The position numbers were made by a program, and so were the translations under genes. The notes beneath the pieces are model-generated. The model was not told the origin of the DNA and did no database searches. It was given only the letters and a program-made list of their open reading frames with translations. 64,000 bases of DNA from Apoda limacodes (taxonomy: Eukaryota; Arthropoda; Insecta; Lepidoptera; Limacodidae). The stretch is from the NCBI GenBank assembly GCA_946406115.1, contig OX291543.1, positions 684,501-748,500 of the forward strand, given 5' to 3'. Of this stretch, positions 42,545 through 53,544 are shown in pieces; position 1 is the stretch's first letter, and each line of letters starts with the position of its first letter.

Positions 42545-43130
42545 GATGATGGTGTGGATTGTCGGTAGGCCAGTCTACGAATATACGCTGTGCAACCGAG
42601 TCGTGTGTGTTTTATATTCGTCAGGCTACCCAATATGTCAAACTCGGTAACCCACGTCTCGACACCAGTGTCATGAATGTTCGGTCGGAATTGACTCTTT
42701 CCAGCATGTCCTCAGCGACTCTTATGCGATTGAGTTTTTGGAGGAAATTTAGGTATTTTGGGACTAGCCGAGCGGCAACATGTTTCATACCCAAGTGATT
42801 ATTTAAAATGGTAAGGATCAACTCGTGAGACACAGAAAGTTCAGCGGCTATCTCTCTCAAACTCGATTTTCAGTCACTATTTCCTTCACTTTTGCGATAT
42901 TAACTCCAATTGAAGACGTTGATGGCGTACCAGAGCGAGGCAAATCTCTAATCACATCTCGACCGCTTTTAAAGGTTTTGTACCACTCGTAAGCGTTTTT
43001 GATACAGTCGATTCACCGTCAGCCTTCTGTAACAGTTTCTGTGACTCCGAAAGCGACCATTCAACTCGGTCGAATTAACGTGACACCTGGCCGCGTAAAG
43101 TCTATTCAATAGTGTGCAAAAAAATGGTCA
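42545..43130 (-). pseudogene. Mariner transposase relic, N-terminal half
   Basis: Minus strand: 'EWYKTFKSGRDVIRDLPRSG' and 'NIAKVKEIVTENRV' (first helix-turn-helix and linker), a stop, then 'EIAAELSVSHELILTILNNH', 'LGMKHVAARLVPKYLNFLQK', 'AEDMLERVNSD'. The catalytic domain begins in another frame as 'TGVETWVTEFDI', where the family has TGDE: the first catalytic Asp is Val. The sequence is lost soon after, at about 42545. No terminal repeat was found. Tc1/mariner family, in the irritans-like or related subgroup. Confidence 0.82.
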
Positions 43131-43505
43131 GAGTAATTAAAAGACCCCCCAAGGGAAAAAACCGGATTTGGATTTTTTTTAACGAAAATTTGTTGCATAA
43201 CCATACATTTTTATAATGGGAATCGATAGAGTACATCGCAGGCAGCAAGGGAGATACAAAAATTTTTTTCAAAAGAGTGTATGTTCCAGCAACCTACCAT
43301 TTTCATAATGCAAAGAGTTCATTGTCGCTAGCAATGTTTGTGTGAAGCACTTTTCTCTGTGACCCCTGCCCGGACCGCTGGGAGGGTGTTTAAATTTTTT
43401 TTTAAAAGGGTCTATGACCCGTGACGTGGCTTTTTTTTGCCTGGAGCACCGTTTATAAAAAAAAACGGGTTGTACTCCGGGAGAGCCGGTAGAAGTGAAA
43501 ACCTT
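43131..43505. repeat. Mixed repeat remnant
   Basis: Includes 'gcacttttctctgtgacccc' and 'gttgtactccgggagagcc', phrases related to the repeat at 20855-21020. Nothing coding is supported. Confidence 0.4.
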
Positions 43506-43510
43506 TACAC

Positions 43511-43632
43511 ACGATTCGCACTTAACATTTAAATATGTTACAAGACAACTCATACGTCATATTTAATTGTACAGAACCAATGTCCTTAACAAACAATTCG
43601 CGCTTAACACTGAAATATGTCACAAGACATGT
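43511..43632. repeat. Imperfect direct repeat, 81-bp spacing
   Basis: 'acgattcgcacttaacattt' with 'aaatatgttacaagac' (43511) recurs as 'acaattcgcgcttaacactg' with 'aaatatgtcacaagac' (43592). Confidence 0.75.
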
Positions 43633-44595
43633 CTTGACCTATTGTATACTTTTGAGTAATATCCTACCTACATTTCTCAATAATGTAATAAGCTATATTA
43701 AACGTAATATATTACTATGCCACTACTACTACGGAACTGGCTCTCTATCCTATCACACGTCTCTAACTCCTCTAACTTTCGGCTATTTTCTTTGACATAA
43801 TAAATAAAGATTGTTCATTTATTTTCCTATAAAATCACCTATTGACACGTCAACACATAGATATACTTTCTATCCAGTGTAAGCTATGCTCTACAATTAC
43901 TTTTATCGCACCTCGTATCGTAATGGTATCGTATCACATTTTAACATGTGTAATCCGCACTTTCATTACCATAAATAATAATGTTTATCTATTTACTTTT
44001 TTGACGTAGTATATTTGACATCTCAATCTGTCATAGAATTAAAATCCCATATTCATTCTCCCTGTACTACTCATAATCGCCATAAAAATAAAAAACTAAC
44101 CTAATGTAAATAAATCTGACGCTAGTTCCGTCTTACGAATTTTCTATGAATTCAATGATTTATCTATCATCTATTGTCCTTTTTTCAATGATTTCAAAAG
44201 GAAGGATACGCCCGTCTAAATATCTTACACCCATCTTCCTCATAAAATCAAAACGTAGCGCCATCTATCATTACTCTTACTAACTTCGTGAGTTCCGCGT
44301 TGACTAAATTACGTATTAGGTCTACATGTAACCTTGTACGTACGTAAAATTTGTTTTGTTGGTTTATTACAGTCGAAAATAAAGAATTACAAGGTATTCA
44401 AATAAAACACGAGAAATTGTAAGTCGAGCGTATGTATTAAGATTTTAATATCAGAACAACCACAGAATCATATCAGGGGAGACATGAGACCGACACCAAA
44501 AATACAACATAACTAATCATTTAAAACAATCTTATTGCTAAAAAAATAATATTTGTGGTTTTTAATGTTCTACAGCCTAAACCTGTTGATTGAAC

Positions 44596-44950
44596 TTATG
44601 AGGTGTCCTTAGATTTGTCTCTTGTTTTGGGCTGGATTTGAAGACCGGAGTTCTTTGTTCTTACAAACCTGTAATAATTAAAGTAGATACGAAGAAAAAG
44701 TACAATATGTAATTTAATTTTGCTTATGAATGAGGTGAGTACCTCAATCCCAAGTCGCTTTATAGCCGATTCTTTTAGCCGCCGTAGTCCAGGTTTTGAG
44801 ATAGAAACATTTTTGTTACAAAAATGAGCAGAACATACTCTTGTGTTTTTATGAGGCTTGAAATAAGGTTCCTTTCTTTGTTTTCGAATACTACTCGCTA
44901 CTCCAATTTTCTTTACACACTGGATCATTAGGAAATTTGTAATTTAAACA
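44596..44950 (-). pseudogene. THAP-domain fragment, frameshifted or second exon
   Basis: Minus strand: 'CLNYKFPNDPVCKENWSS' (44950-44897), a stop and frame change, then 'SIRKQRKEPYFKPHKNTRVC' and 'SAHFCNKNVSISK', 'GLRRLKESAIKRLG'. FP-x-D-P followed by W, a basic stretch and a CxxHF box are the second half of the THAP zinc finger (C2CH). The domain binds DNA in P-element transposases and many cellular regulators. The first cysteine pair is not here but at 47174-47130. After the domain, about 45 further residues have no recognised motif. Confidence 0.65.
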
Positions 44951-47096
44951 TTGTACGCATCGTAATTCGTTATCGCATATGAAGGGTAAGCGGAAAGAAA
45001 TATAAAAAGAAATTTCGCAAAATAAGTTAATTATGCTATCTAGTAGAATTTTTATCAAACTACAAACCTTCATAATCTTAAAAAAATTAAACAAAACATT
45101 GTTCAAAGTATGTGCTTTTAAAGTAATCGTACATTATATAAAATATTTATGTTATTTAAACTTAAGATATAGGTACTAATCAGAGGTAGGAAGGAATCAA
45201 TAGCGCTGCATACGCTTACGAAGTCATAAGAATTGAAAACGATTAAAAAATAGAGTAATCTATAATCAGAAATCAATATTGATGTGCATATGTTATAAAC
45301 AACTCGAAAGTAATGCACAAATAAAAATAACGTCCGTACAAGGTTACTTCGCTTGCGAAGCAAAGCGTCACTTGACCGCTGCCTTGGACAACAGTTAAAA
45401 AATTACGAATTTTAAAATGCATTTATTCAATCGTTACATAGGAAAAAAATATAATCCGAGATTACTTACCGATGATATGATATCCCATGTTTCTTGGTAA
45501 CCTCCCAAGTAACACAAACTCTGTATAATAGAAAAACCAAAAACCAGTACATGTCTCCAAGTCTAACAAAAGAAATATAATGGCTTCCGGAAAGGATATA
45601 TTCTGTTTAAAAGAATTTAACAAACTTAATAATTCTTAAAGTTTTACAGTGCTCTAGATCAATGTATTGCTAAGCAAAGAATTAATATATTCTCCTTTAC
45701 AACTTTCGTTGCCGCTTTAGGTATTCTGCAATACCTATAGCCTTATATACAAATTTGTTACAGCAACAATCCTTTGAAAAGCTTCGCAAAATTCTCCAAT
45801 ATATAAGAATATTTTAAAGACCTATAACTTTTTAAAGTTAAAATTTAATGCTCTTTTGATGCCAGCTGTACGTAAGCATTGATAAAATAATTAGTAAAGC
45901 CTTTCCTCTTTATCCTTCGTAAAAGATTCCTTAGTAAGGCCTTTAGCTATATAGTAAAGTACAGAGAAGTATTTTAAAATGCCAATGGTTGTAATAAGAC
46001 CTTATTTTTAGCTAATAGCTATATTATTTGATTAGCCCAACTATTTTAAAGTTTCTTAAATTATTTTTGCGAACTGTGCAAATGTATCGTAAATCTTGGA
46101 TAAAACTTAAAACTGGTGGTTTCAAACGGAAAGTGCAAAAAGAATATAAAAATATCACCAGTAATGTAAATTGTCAAGTTTTACTAGCGAGACACTAATA
46201 AGCTGTATAATAGCACGTGTTTTATCGCTCATAATGCTTTAAGCATTACTACATACTCTCTAAACGCTGCGATGCAGCCTATCCCTTTAAGAAAGTAATT
46301 TATACGGCAACAAACTGCCCTCAAGCTGTTTTTTTAAGTTTTATCAAACTGATAGCAGTTCAATGTATGTTTAAAATTTCTAAAGCTTGTGAGTAAACTG
46401 CCACCATTTACCTTTATTTCCATAATATTACGATTTAATTTTTATATTTTCAGAATGCTTAAAATAACACTAAGTCTATTTTACGTGATGCGCTCCTACA
46501 TTTTTACCGAAATTGTTAACTAAAAATAAGAATTTCCTTGAGAATATACAGAAATATGTTTTGATTTCATCGTATTTTAATATATCCACACATTAAATAG
46601 CTCTTATATCGTGGGCGCGTGAAAAATCAACTAAAAATATGTATATAATTTCACAATAAACTGATATCCGCACCCATATTTCACAATAATCTTCTGAAAG
46701 AGAAGCAAAAATTTCATTCCCAATTATAATTTTTCCTGCACGTCGACAACCATTACACAAATTAACTTAATACTGAATAACTTTAGGTGAAAATTAAAAC
46801 AGCGTAAATAATACAAACAACATTTGCAGATGCTTATATTTTACGCTTATAAATAACTCAAACTGGGTAAGCGCTATACAAGACATATTCTAGGTTAATA
46901 GCAGATTCGTCAGCCTTTATCAAGCACTTACAATTCTGTTATACAACAGATGTAATGCTACAAAACAGTTAATCTAAAACCAAAGTCTGTATAATTTGGG
47001 GCCTAAATTGCACTTATAAGATCTGGCTAAGCGCTTACACAGACTTCTCACAGCCTTTTTATACAGGCTTGGGATGGAGCAAATTCTGTTGTCCAT
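44951..47096. other. No gene seen (possible intron of the THAP gene)
   Basis: About 2.1 kb of AT-rich sequence. No coding motif or strong repeat on either strand. It separates the two THAP pieces. Confidence 0.45.
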
Positions 47097-47174
47097 CTAT
47101 TTAACAGCTTCATTGTGATACTTGGGCTTTGTATCGTAATTTTTGCATCCTTTCACAAAGCAACTACTAGGCAT
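47097..47174 (-). CDS. Candidate THAP first exon
   Basis: ATG at 47174 in good context (preceded by 'ttacaaaa') begins 'MPSSCFVKGCKNYDTKPKYH'. M-P-x-x-C-x4-C with Asn after the second Cys is how THAP domains start. The frame stops at 47097. The minus-strand upstream 150 bp (47175-47330) is G+C-rich, unlike its surroundings, and could be a promoter or 5' UTR. The rest of the domain (FP, W, CxxH) lies 2.1 kb downstream at 44950-44800. A donor could be 'AA|GTATCA'; no clear acceptor is visible. Confidence 0.55.
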   Translation of the reverse strand: MPSSCFVKGCKNYDTKPKYHNEAVK

Positions 47175-47335
47175 TTTTGTAAAAAACAACATACACTGCA
47201 CCGACCGAGCTCCACCGACGACTGAGCCCGCACTGGCCCCAAACTGATATTTTGGGACCAGTGCGCTAGTGCCACTAGTCGCGCGCCTTGGCCGGGTCCT
47301 TACGCTAGTAATATACAAGTCAATGCCTATTTTGA
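47175..47335 (-). promoter_or_regulatory. G+C-rich upstream region of the THAP exon
   Basis: Contains an interrupted inverted pair 'ccagtgcgggctc'/'cgcactggtccc' around 'aaaatatcagtttgggg', immediately upstream of the ATG. Position suggests a promoter/5' UTR or a transposon end; unproven. Confidence 0.3.
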
Positions 47336-47399
47336 AGTTTTCACTTCAAAAACATACAACCTGGATATTACATTTTAACATGTGTAATCCGCACTTTCA

Positions 47400-47520
47400 T
47401 CTTCTCATCAACCCAATTTCCTCTTACTTTTTATTCGTCCTATAGAGTTTAACATTTTTACCCATGCCAAAAGAAGTGCACAACGCCGCTAAAGAAGTTT
47501 TCACTTTAAAAACAGTTTTT
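47400..47520 (+). repeat. Dispersed repeat shared with 20855-21020
   Basis: 'catcaacccaatttcctctt' through 'gaagtgcacaacgccgctaa'. Confidence 0.65.
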
Positions 47521-47570
47521 TTAGCGATAAAAAACCAACCCGCTTGACCGATTTGCACCCAGCCTTAGAA

Positions 47571-49140
47571 TGTCGATTCCAGAGCAATATCCTATAGCGG
47601 AACTAGTTATTTTGGGAGACTTTAACGCCCACCATCGTGAGTGGCTCAGTTCTCAAACCAAAATCTATGTAGGGATATCTGCTCATGAATTTGCTCTGAC
47701 CTATGGGATTCTCTCAGCTGGTACTTTCTCCAACGAGAATACCAGATATAGAGGACCGTACGAGCTCCTTACTGAACCTTCTGCTGACTACAAGTCCGAA
47801 CGGATATTCCGTCTCAGTGGATGCGCCTCTTGGCTCCTCGGACCACTGTCTCGTTCGGGCTCAAATGTCTTGCAAACCACCCGATCCATCTGGGCCATAT
47901 GATTGGCGTCGTGTGTAGCATTATAAGTTATCAGACTGGGATGGATTGCAAGAATTTAATGCATCGTGCCCGTGAAAGCAGCTCTGCTTTAGCTCAGAAG
48001 ATCGTCTGCGCAACCGCAGTCACCAAGACAATCCTCGCTGGTATGGAATGTTTCATTCCTAACGGCAGTTAGCCAGCATCAAAAACGACCGTGGTCTTGC
48101 AGAGAAGCTAAAAAATTTTATGCAAACTGCATATGAGGCTTAGAGCGCGGCTCGTAATTATATGGATCCGAATATTTCTGAGTTAACACGCAAATTAAAT
48201 GCTGCCTCGATGTTGAGTAAGAAAACAACTACCAGAGAAAATTCCAATTAGTAATAGGTGGGTGACTTGCGAGCTATCCCTCTGGGAATCGTGCTTTCTG
48301 ATCGCTTGCTAAAGCTGCCGAGGGAAACTTCTGCCAGTCGTCATTACCACCACTTAGAAAGACCGATGGTGACTTGGCCCATAGTGCTAAAGCGAAAGAC
48401 GATCTATTGGGCAGTTTTTTTGCCACCAACTCGAATATGAACGCGAAGGCGCTGTACCACCTACTATACAGTGGTGCGGTAAGACCATGCCGGAAATCTC
48501 TATAACACAACGGCAGGTCCGGCGGGCGTTACTTTCTCTAGACGTTCATAAATCTAGAGGGCCAGACGGTATACCAGCAGTAGTGCTTAAACAGTGTGCT
48601 CCTGAGTTATGTCCTGTACTCACGCGCCTCTTCGCGCTTTCCTACCATACTAGGCAATTTCCGTCTTCATGGCACCCGGTGCCCAAAAAGGGCGATAGAT
48701 CAGATCCATCAAATTACAGGCCTATCGTTATATCTCTCTCCTCTCCAAGATGATGGTGCGTGTGATCAACACACAGCTTCTAAGATACCTAGAAAAACAC
48801 GACCTGGTCAGTGACCGTCATTATGGCTTTCACCATGGTCGCTCGACTGGTGACCTTCTATTGTATCTCACACACCGATGGGCACTAGCCATTGAGAGAC
48901 AGGGCAGGGAGGCATAGGCATGTGTTCGGACATAGCGAAGGCTTTCGATCGGGTCTGGCACCGGGGTCTTCTATCGAAGTTGCAATCTTACGGAGTGCCC
49001 GAGGGTTGATATCTCCAGCGATGTTTACTTTCGAGATCATCCGCAAGACAAGGTGAAGCTGGCGTCCAAAAAACTTAGTGTACTCAACGGAGCGAAGCAG
49101 TACTTCATGTCGGGGCAAAGGTTGCTGCTTTACAAGTCGC
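47571..49140 (+). mobile_element. LINE alpha copy e (plus), inverted twin of copy b
   Basis: The plus-strand copy runs from the endonuclease ('EQYPIAELVILGDFNAHHRE' at 47579-47640, 'FSQLVLSPTRIPDIEDR', 'LGSSDHCLVRAQMS') through linker, 'RPDGIPAVVLKQCAPEL' type RT pieces and the same RT deletion as copy b, to the thumb and C-terminal phrase 'KLASKKLS'. It reads nearly base for base as the reverse complement of 14898-16395, with a 15-bp deletion at about 48671. It is not interrupted by LINE D. Confidence 0.85.
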
Positions 49141-49536
49141 AAGTTGGATGTTGAGATATTAAATATAAATAAAGAATATACAAATACATGTTCTCTAGTT
49201 GACGATCGTATATTGAATGGATATAAAAACTTAACAAAAACTTCTAATTCTAACTTACTGACTAAGTATAACGTGACATACGTTACTCGTGTGACCTAAC
49301 CAACCAACCAATCAACCAACGCGGTCAACGCGAGAAAGTGCATTTCGCATTGCCTACCCTATATGGTACACCTCCCCCGAAAAGTACAGGGTTGCACACC
49401 CCCTTTACAAAAAAAAATGTTTGCTTAAATATATTAAATTGATAGTGAAACATTTTCACATCACGATGCCGACGTCCCCGGGTCACAGAACAAATAATAC
49501 AGCTTACTGTTATTACGTTTTAAACAATTTTGTATC
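49141..49536 (+). repeat. Unit shared with 14509-14897, inverted
   Basis: Contains 'ccaaccaaccaatcaaccaa', 'acacctcccccgaaaagtac' and 'gatgccgacgtccccgggtc'. Ends 'caattttgtatc' at 49536, exactly where the match to the first copy ends (14509). Confidence 0.8.
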
Positions 49537-50195
49537 GTTTTTATGTACTAAATATTGTGAATTATTCATATTTATTTTTACATTGGGTGATAAATCTTCT
49601 GAGTCAATGAAGGACCCTTATAAATATAATCTAATTTATTACCTACTTCATTTTCTATTAAAACTAGATCACCTGGATTATATAAAACAGTTTTACAACG
49701 CTTATCATAGTTAAAGTTAGTTTCTTAAGTATCTAACTGTTCTTTCTGTAATCTATATTTCATCTGTGGGATAGGCGTCATAGTTATACAGAGGATCGAC
49801 TCCTTTGCGTAAGTTAGATGGAAAATTACAAAATTTACAAAAAACAAGTTCGTATGGAGTATATTTACTTAGTCTCTGAATAAGTACTAGTGTACCGTTC
49901 CGTAGTTCCGTACCTACCACCATTTATGTAATCTACAAACATAAACAAAAATATTTTTATATTTGAGTTTATTGAATGAAAGGTAAATTGCGGTTTTTTT
50001 TTTCTGAACTGACATTGCAGTTGGCTGTTGCAGCCATTACTGCTTCTCCGGACTTCTTTGGGCGAGTCTCTGAAGGAGCCTCAGCCCGTATAGCGCCCAA
50101 CGCTCAAGGACTCCACGCGGGGGGAGCCTCGGCTTGGGTTGTCGTTTTCGGGGGTGTCCCTTCGACCGTCGTGAGTCTCGAACCCTGTCAGTGAA
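49537..50195. other. No gene supported; G+C-rich patch
   Basis: 49537-50000 is AT-rich with nothing recognised. 50010-50195 is G+C-rich and open on the plus strand ('FGRVSEGASARIAPNAQGLH'), but no family is recognised. It might be the 5' region of LINE F or a separate repeat. Confidence 0.4.
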
Positions 50196-50512
50196 CTAAA
50201 TAGCACTACAACAATTGTCATATTGTTTGGTGATGGCTCATTATTAAAGAAGAATGACATCATACAGGGAGTAGGTACCTTGTTGGAGTTACACAATAAA
50301 ACAAGATGTAAGTTTATAATAAGCGGTTTTCCATATTCTTCAAGCTCCACTGCTAAACTAAATAGGCATATATTTGACATGAATGTACATCTGTACAACT
50401 TGACTCATCGTCATAGCGATGCAATTTTATATTTTGACATAAATAAATTTATTTATAATTTTAGACTGTCACCGGCTATGAAATGTACACCGGTCCATGC
50501 CTATGAAATGTA
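50196..50512 (+). pseudogene. LINE F ORF1 C-terminus, SGNH/GDSL esterase-like
   Basis: The open frame reads 'TTTIVILFGDGSLLKKNDII', 'KCKFIISGFPYSSSSTAKLN' in pieces and 'AILYFDINKFIYNF'. An ORF1 carrying an esterase-type domain is known from CR1-like LINEs. The segments 'vvi.fGdNs', 'fiv.gfPys' and 'D.N.f' correspond to its C-terminal half; the catalytic Ser block is upstream and absent or unrecognised. 5'-truncated. Confidence 0.55.
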
Positions 50513-50678
50513 GACGAGAAATGGCTACGTTGTTAGCTTCCAATATACATGATTTAGATTTAAGTAGTATTAAGGAGTCTATTGACCTCTCTAGCGTTAG
50601 TGCTATGTCTTATAGTGCTGATGTTATTAGCTGCACACAGTCAGTTTCTATTTTAGATCATACTTTAAACTGAGTTCT

Positions 50679-51440
50679 TTGACAACAGACAATGCCTGTT
50701 TTTTTAACATTGTTCATCAAAATATACAAGGCATTTCTGGCAAGGAATTGGAAATAGAATTATTTTTAAAAAGTCATAATATACATATGTTGTGTGTAAC
50801 TGAGCATTGGCTAAGTAAACATGAATTAATTTTTAGTTTATCCAATCATTATTTGTCCAGTGCCTTTATTCGAAAAAATGCTATTCTAGGGGGTTCATTA
50901 ATAATTGTTAATAATAATATACAGTGTAAAGACCGAAAGGATATAGTTAGCCTATCACTTGAACGCATAATAGAATTGTCTTGTATAGAACTTAAGAATT
51001 ATATTGTACTTTGTGTGTATCGCCCCCCTTCTGCAAATTATAATTCTTTTGAGCCTGTAATGGAACAAGTTTTGAAAAAAATTTGTCATTCTAAAAAGTC
51101 AGTTATTGTTTGTGGTGACTTTAATATTGATCTTTTAGAGAGTTCCCAAACAAGAGATAGATTTATTAACTTATTTAAAAGTTTTGACTTAAATTATTTG
51201 TTTCTGGAACCAACTAGAATTACATCGACTTCAGCTACATGTTTAGATAATATTTTCTGTAACGTTGAAGTAAAAGATAGATCTATTATTAACAATTTGC
51301 CGTCCGATCACTGTGGTCAAATAATAAAAATTCTACACAACTATAAAAAAAAATCTCAACTAGTAACTTGTAGACCTGTGACCACTGCTCGATTAAACAA
51401 TTTTAATTTGAAAAAAAATTCAAGGACTGGGCTACTGTAG
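50679..51440 (+). CDS. LINE F endonuclease
   Basis: One open frame, 253 codons. 'FNIVHQNIQGISGKELEIEL' (N/Q box), 'MLCVTEHWLS' (Glu), 'LGGSLIIVNNNI', 'VLCVYRPPSANY', 'VIVCGDFNIDLLES' (GDFN), 'EPTRITSTSATCLDNIF', 'NLPSDHCGQIIKI' (SDH). All catalytic positions of the AP-type endonuclease are present. It ends at a stop in the linker (51438-51440), after which the frame resumes. Confidence 0.86.
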   Translation: MTTDNACFFNIVHQNIQGISGKELEIELFLKSHNIHMLCVTEHWLSKHELIFSLSNHYLSSAFIRKNAILGGSLIIVNNNIQCKDRKDIVSLSLERIIELSCIELKNYIVLCVYRPPSANYNSFEPVMEQVLKKICHSKKSVIVCGDFNIDLLESSQTRDRFINLFKSFDLNYLFLEPTRITSTSATCLDNIFCNVEVKDRSIINNLPSDHCGQIIKILHNYKKKSQLVTCRPVTTARLNNFNLKKNSRTGLL

Positions 51441-51757
51441 GAATACACCGAAGTCAATCTAGGTTGTATGAGTTGTATGAAATGAAACAATATAACCACA
51501 GTCCCACATTCACCAACTATGTCAAAATGTATTCAAAAATATTTAAAAAAGTATGCAGGGTTGCAAAATCAACACATTTAAGTAACAAAATTAAAAATTC
51601 TGATAATAAAATAAAGGCCACATGGAATGCAATAAATAGTGAAACCGGAAAAATTAAACCGCGTGACAATCATTATTCACTTACTCAGCTCTTGATGTCG
51701 CTAACTCTTTTGAGAAATATTTTACTGAAATGCCTACAATTACAACTAATGCATTAA
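51441..51757 (+). pseudogene. LINE F linker between endonuclease and RT
   Basis: Opens at about 51464 and includes 'YVKMYSKIFKKVCRVAKSTH' and 'NKIKATWNAINSETGK', the usual K-TW-x-I-N box that precedes RT in CR1-like elements. A frame change near 51700 leads into the RT frame. Confidence 0.75.
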
Positions 51758-53378
51758 ATTCCTCTCCATTAGAATCAGAGTTACTTTTAAAATGTAATGT
51801 AAATAAATGCAAGGCTATATTTAAATTTGAGCATGTTACCTCTGAAGACATCATAAAGACATTTAAATTACTAACTCAGAAAAAAACTTGTGACCTATGG
51901 GGTATATCAGTCAAAGTCCTTAGCGGAATTATTGATATTATAGCACCAATCTTAGCCATAATATTTAATAAGTGTGTTGACGAAGGGATATTCCCAGACT
52001 TAATGAAATATAGTAAAATAATACCACTTTTTAAAAGTGGAAGTAAAGATGATCCTAATAATTTTAGACCTATCTCTATACTGCCTGCCTTAAGCAAAAT
52101 TTTTGAAAAAATTATGTTCAATCAGATGCTTAAACATTTTAACTTAAATGGATTACTTCATCCTCAACAGTTTGGTTTTACAAAAGGGCGTTCCACAACT
52201 GACGCAGGTGTTGTCCTTATACAGCATATATTTGCTGCTTGGGAACAGTCACAAAATTCTATTGGTATCTTCTGTGATCTATCAAAGGCATTCGACTGCG
52301 TGCAACATGAAACTCTTATACGGAAACTGAGTCATTATGGTATTGCAGATTTGGCTCTTGAGCTTATCCGCTCATATTTGAGTAGTAGAATGCAGAAGGT
52401 TCAAATCAATGAAGTAAAATCCAATGGCTCTGAAGTAAAATTAGGAGTTCCTCAAGGTTCTATTTTAGGTCCTTTTCTATTTTTAATTTACATAAATGAC
52501 TTGCCTTTCTTTGTGGAGAAGCTATGCAAGATTGTACTATTTGCTGATGACACATCTCTTTTATTTAAAGTTGACAGAAATAAAACTAATTTTGACGACG
52601 TAAGTAGTGCGCTTTCTCAGGTTCTTCATTGGTTTACGGCAAATAATTAACTTCTTAATGCGAAAAAGACTAAGTGTTTAAAATTTATGATGCCAAATGT
52701 CAGAAACATAAGTACAAAATTATCCCTAAACGGAGAAGAAATAGAACTATTAGACTCAACAGTGTTTCTAGGTATTACATTAGACAATAGGCTGCAGTGG
52801 AAACCTCACATTTCAGTTCTTGCCGGAAAACTCAGTTCAGCTGCCTATGCAGTTAGGAAAGTTAGGCAGCTTACAGATGTTGACACTGCTCGCTTGGTCT
52901 ACTTTACCTATTTCCAGTCCGTCATGTCTTATGGCATTTTGCTTTGAGGTAAGGTAGCTGATATTGATACAGTCTTTATTTTGCAAAAGAGAGCAGTACG
53001 GTCAATTTATAAATTAGGACCTCGAATTTCTCTTAGGGAACTATTTAGGGAAATTGATATTTTAACTGTTCCTTGCCAATATATATTTTTACTTGTATAA
53101 TGTATGTATGCCAAAATTGTCACTTATTTGCTAAAAATAGTGACCTCCACAGTGTTAATACAAGGAATAAGGATAAATTGGTAGTTCCAAAATGTCGTCT
53201 TCAGAAGGTACATAGCTCTTTCGCAATACAAAGTATATTTTTCTACAATAAAATTCCAGAACATGTGGTTAATTTACCCTCAAATAAATTTAAAATATAT
53301 GTCAAAGATAGTTTAATGAAAAAAAGCTATTACAAAGTAGATGAATACATATATGATAAAAATGCTTGGAAAAATTAG
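51730..53378 (+). pseudogene. LINE F reverse transcriptase and C-terminal domain
   Basis: Open from 51730 to 52650: 'FRPISILPALSKIFEKIMFN', 'FGFTKGRSTTDAGVVLIQH', 'IGIFCDLSKAFDCVQHE', 'LGVPQGSILGPFLFLIYIN', 'IVLFADDTSLLF' (FADD). The stop at 52648-52650 falls in 'FTANN|LLNAKKTK', almost the same place as in LINE B (there a Trp codon 4 positions earlier). Then come 'FLGITLDNRLQWKPHISVLA', a stop after 'YGILL' (52945-52947), 'VFILQKRAVRSIYKLGPRIS', a frame change, and the end 'DEYIYDKNAWKN'. Confidence 0.85.
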
Positions 53379-53544
53379 AACTTAATTGATTTGTATTGGG
53401 GCATTTGAAATATTTTTTTTTTTTTAATTAAAACATTGTATATTATGTTATTACCTAGTGTAAGGCTATATTGTATTTTTATATGATGTATAAAAGATTA
53501 ACTAGTGAGTTTATTGCCGTTGCTTCTCGGTAGTAAAGCATTAC

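Noticed and set aside
45118..45363. 81-residue minus frame rich in Leu/Phe/Ile
   Set aside because: Hydrophobic only because the DNA is AT-rich; no context or start signal.
50010..50195. G+C-rich plus-strand frame as a host exon (acceptor 'cattgcag', donor 'GTGAGT')
   Set aside because: No matching neighbour exon on the plus strand and it directly precedes LINE F; more likely a repeat or LINE 5' sequence.
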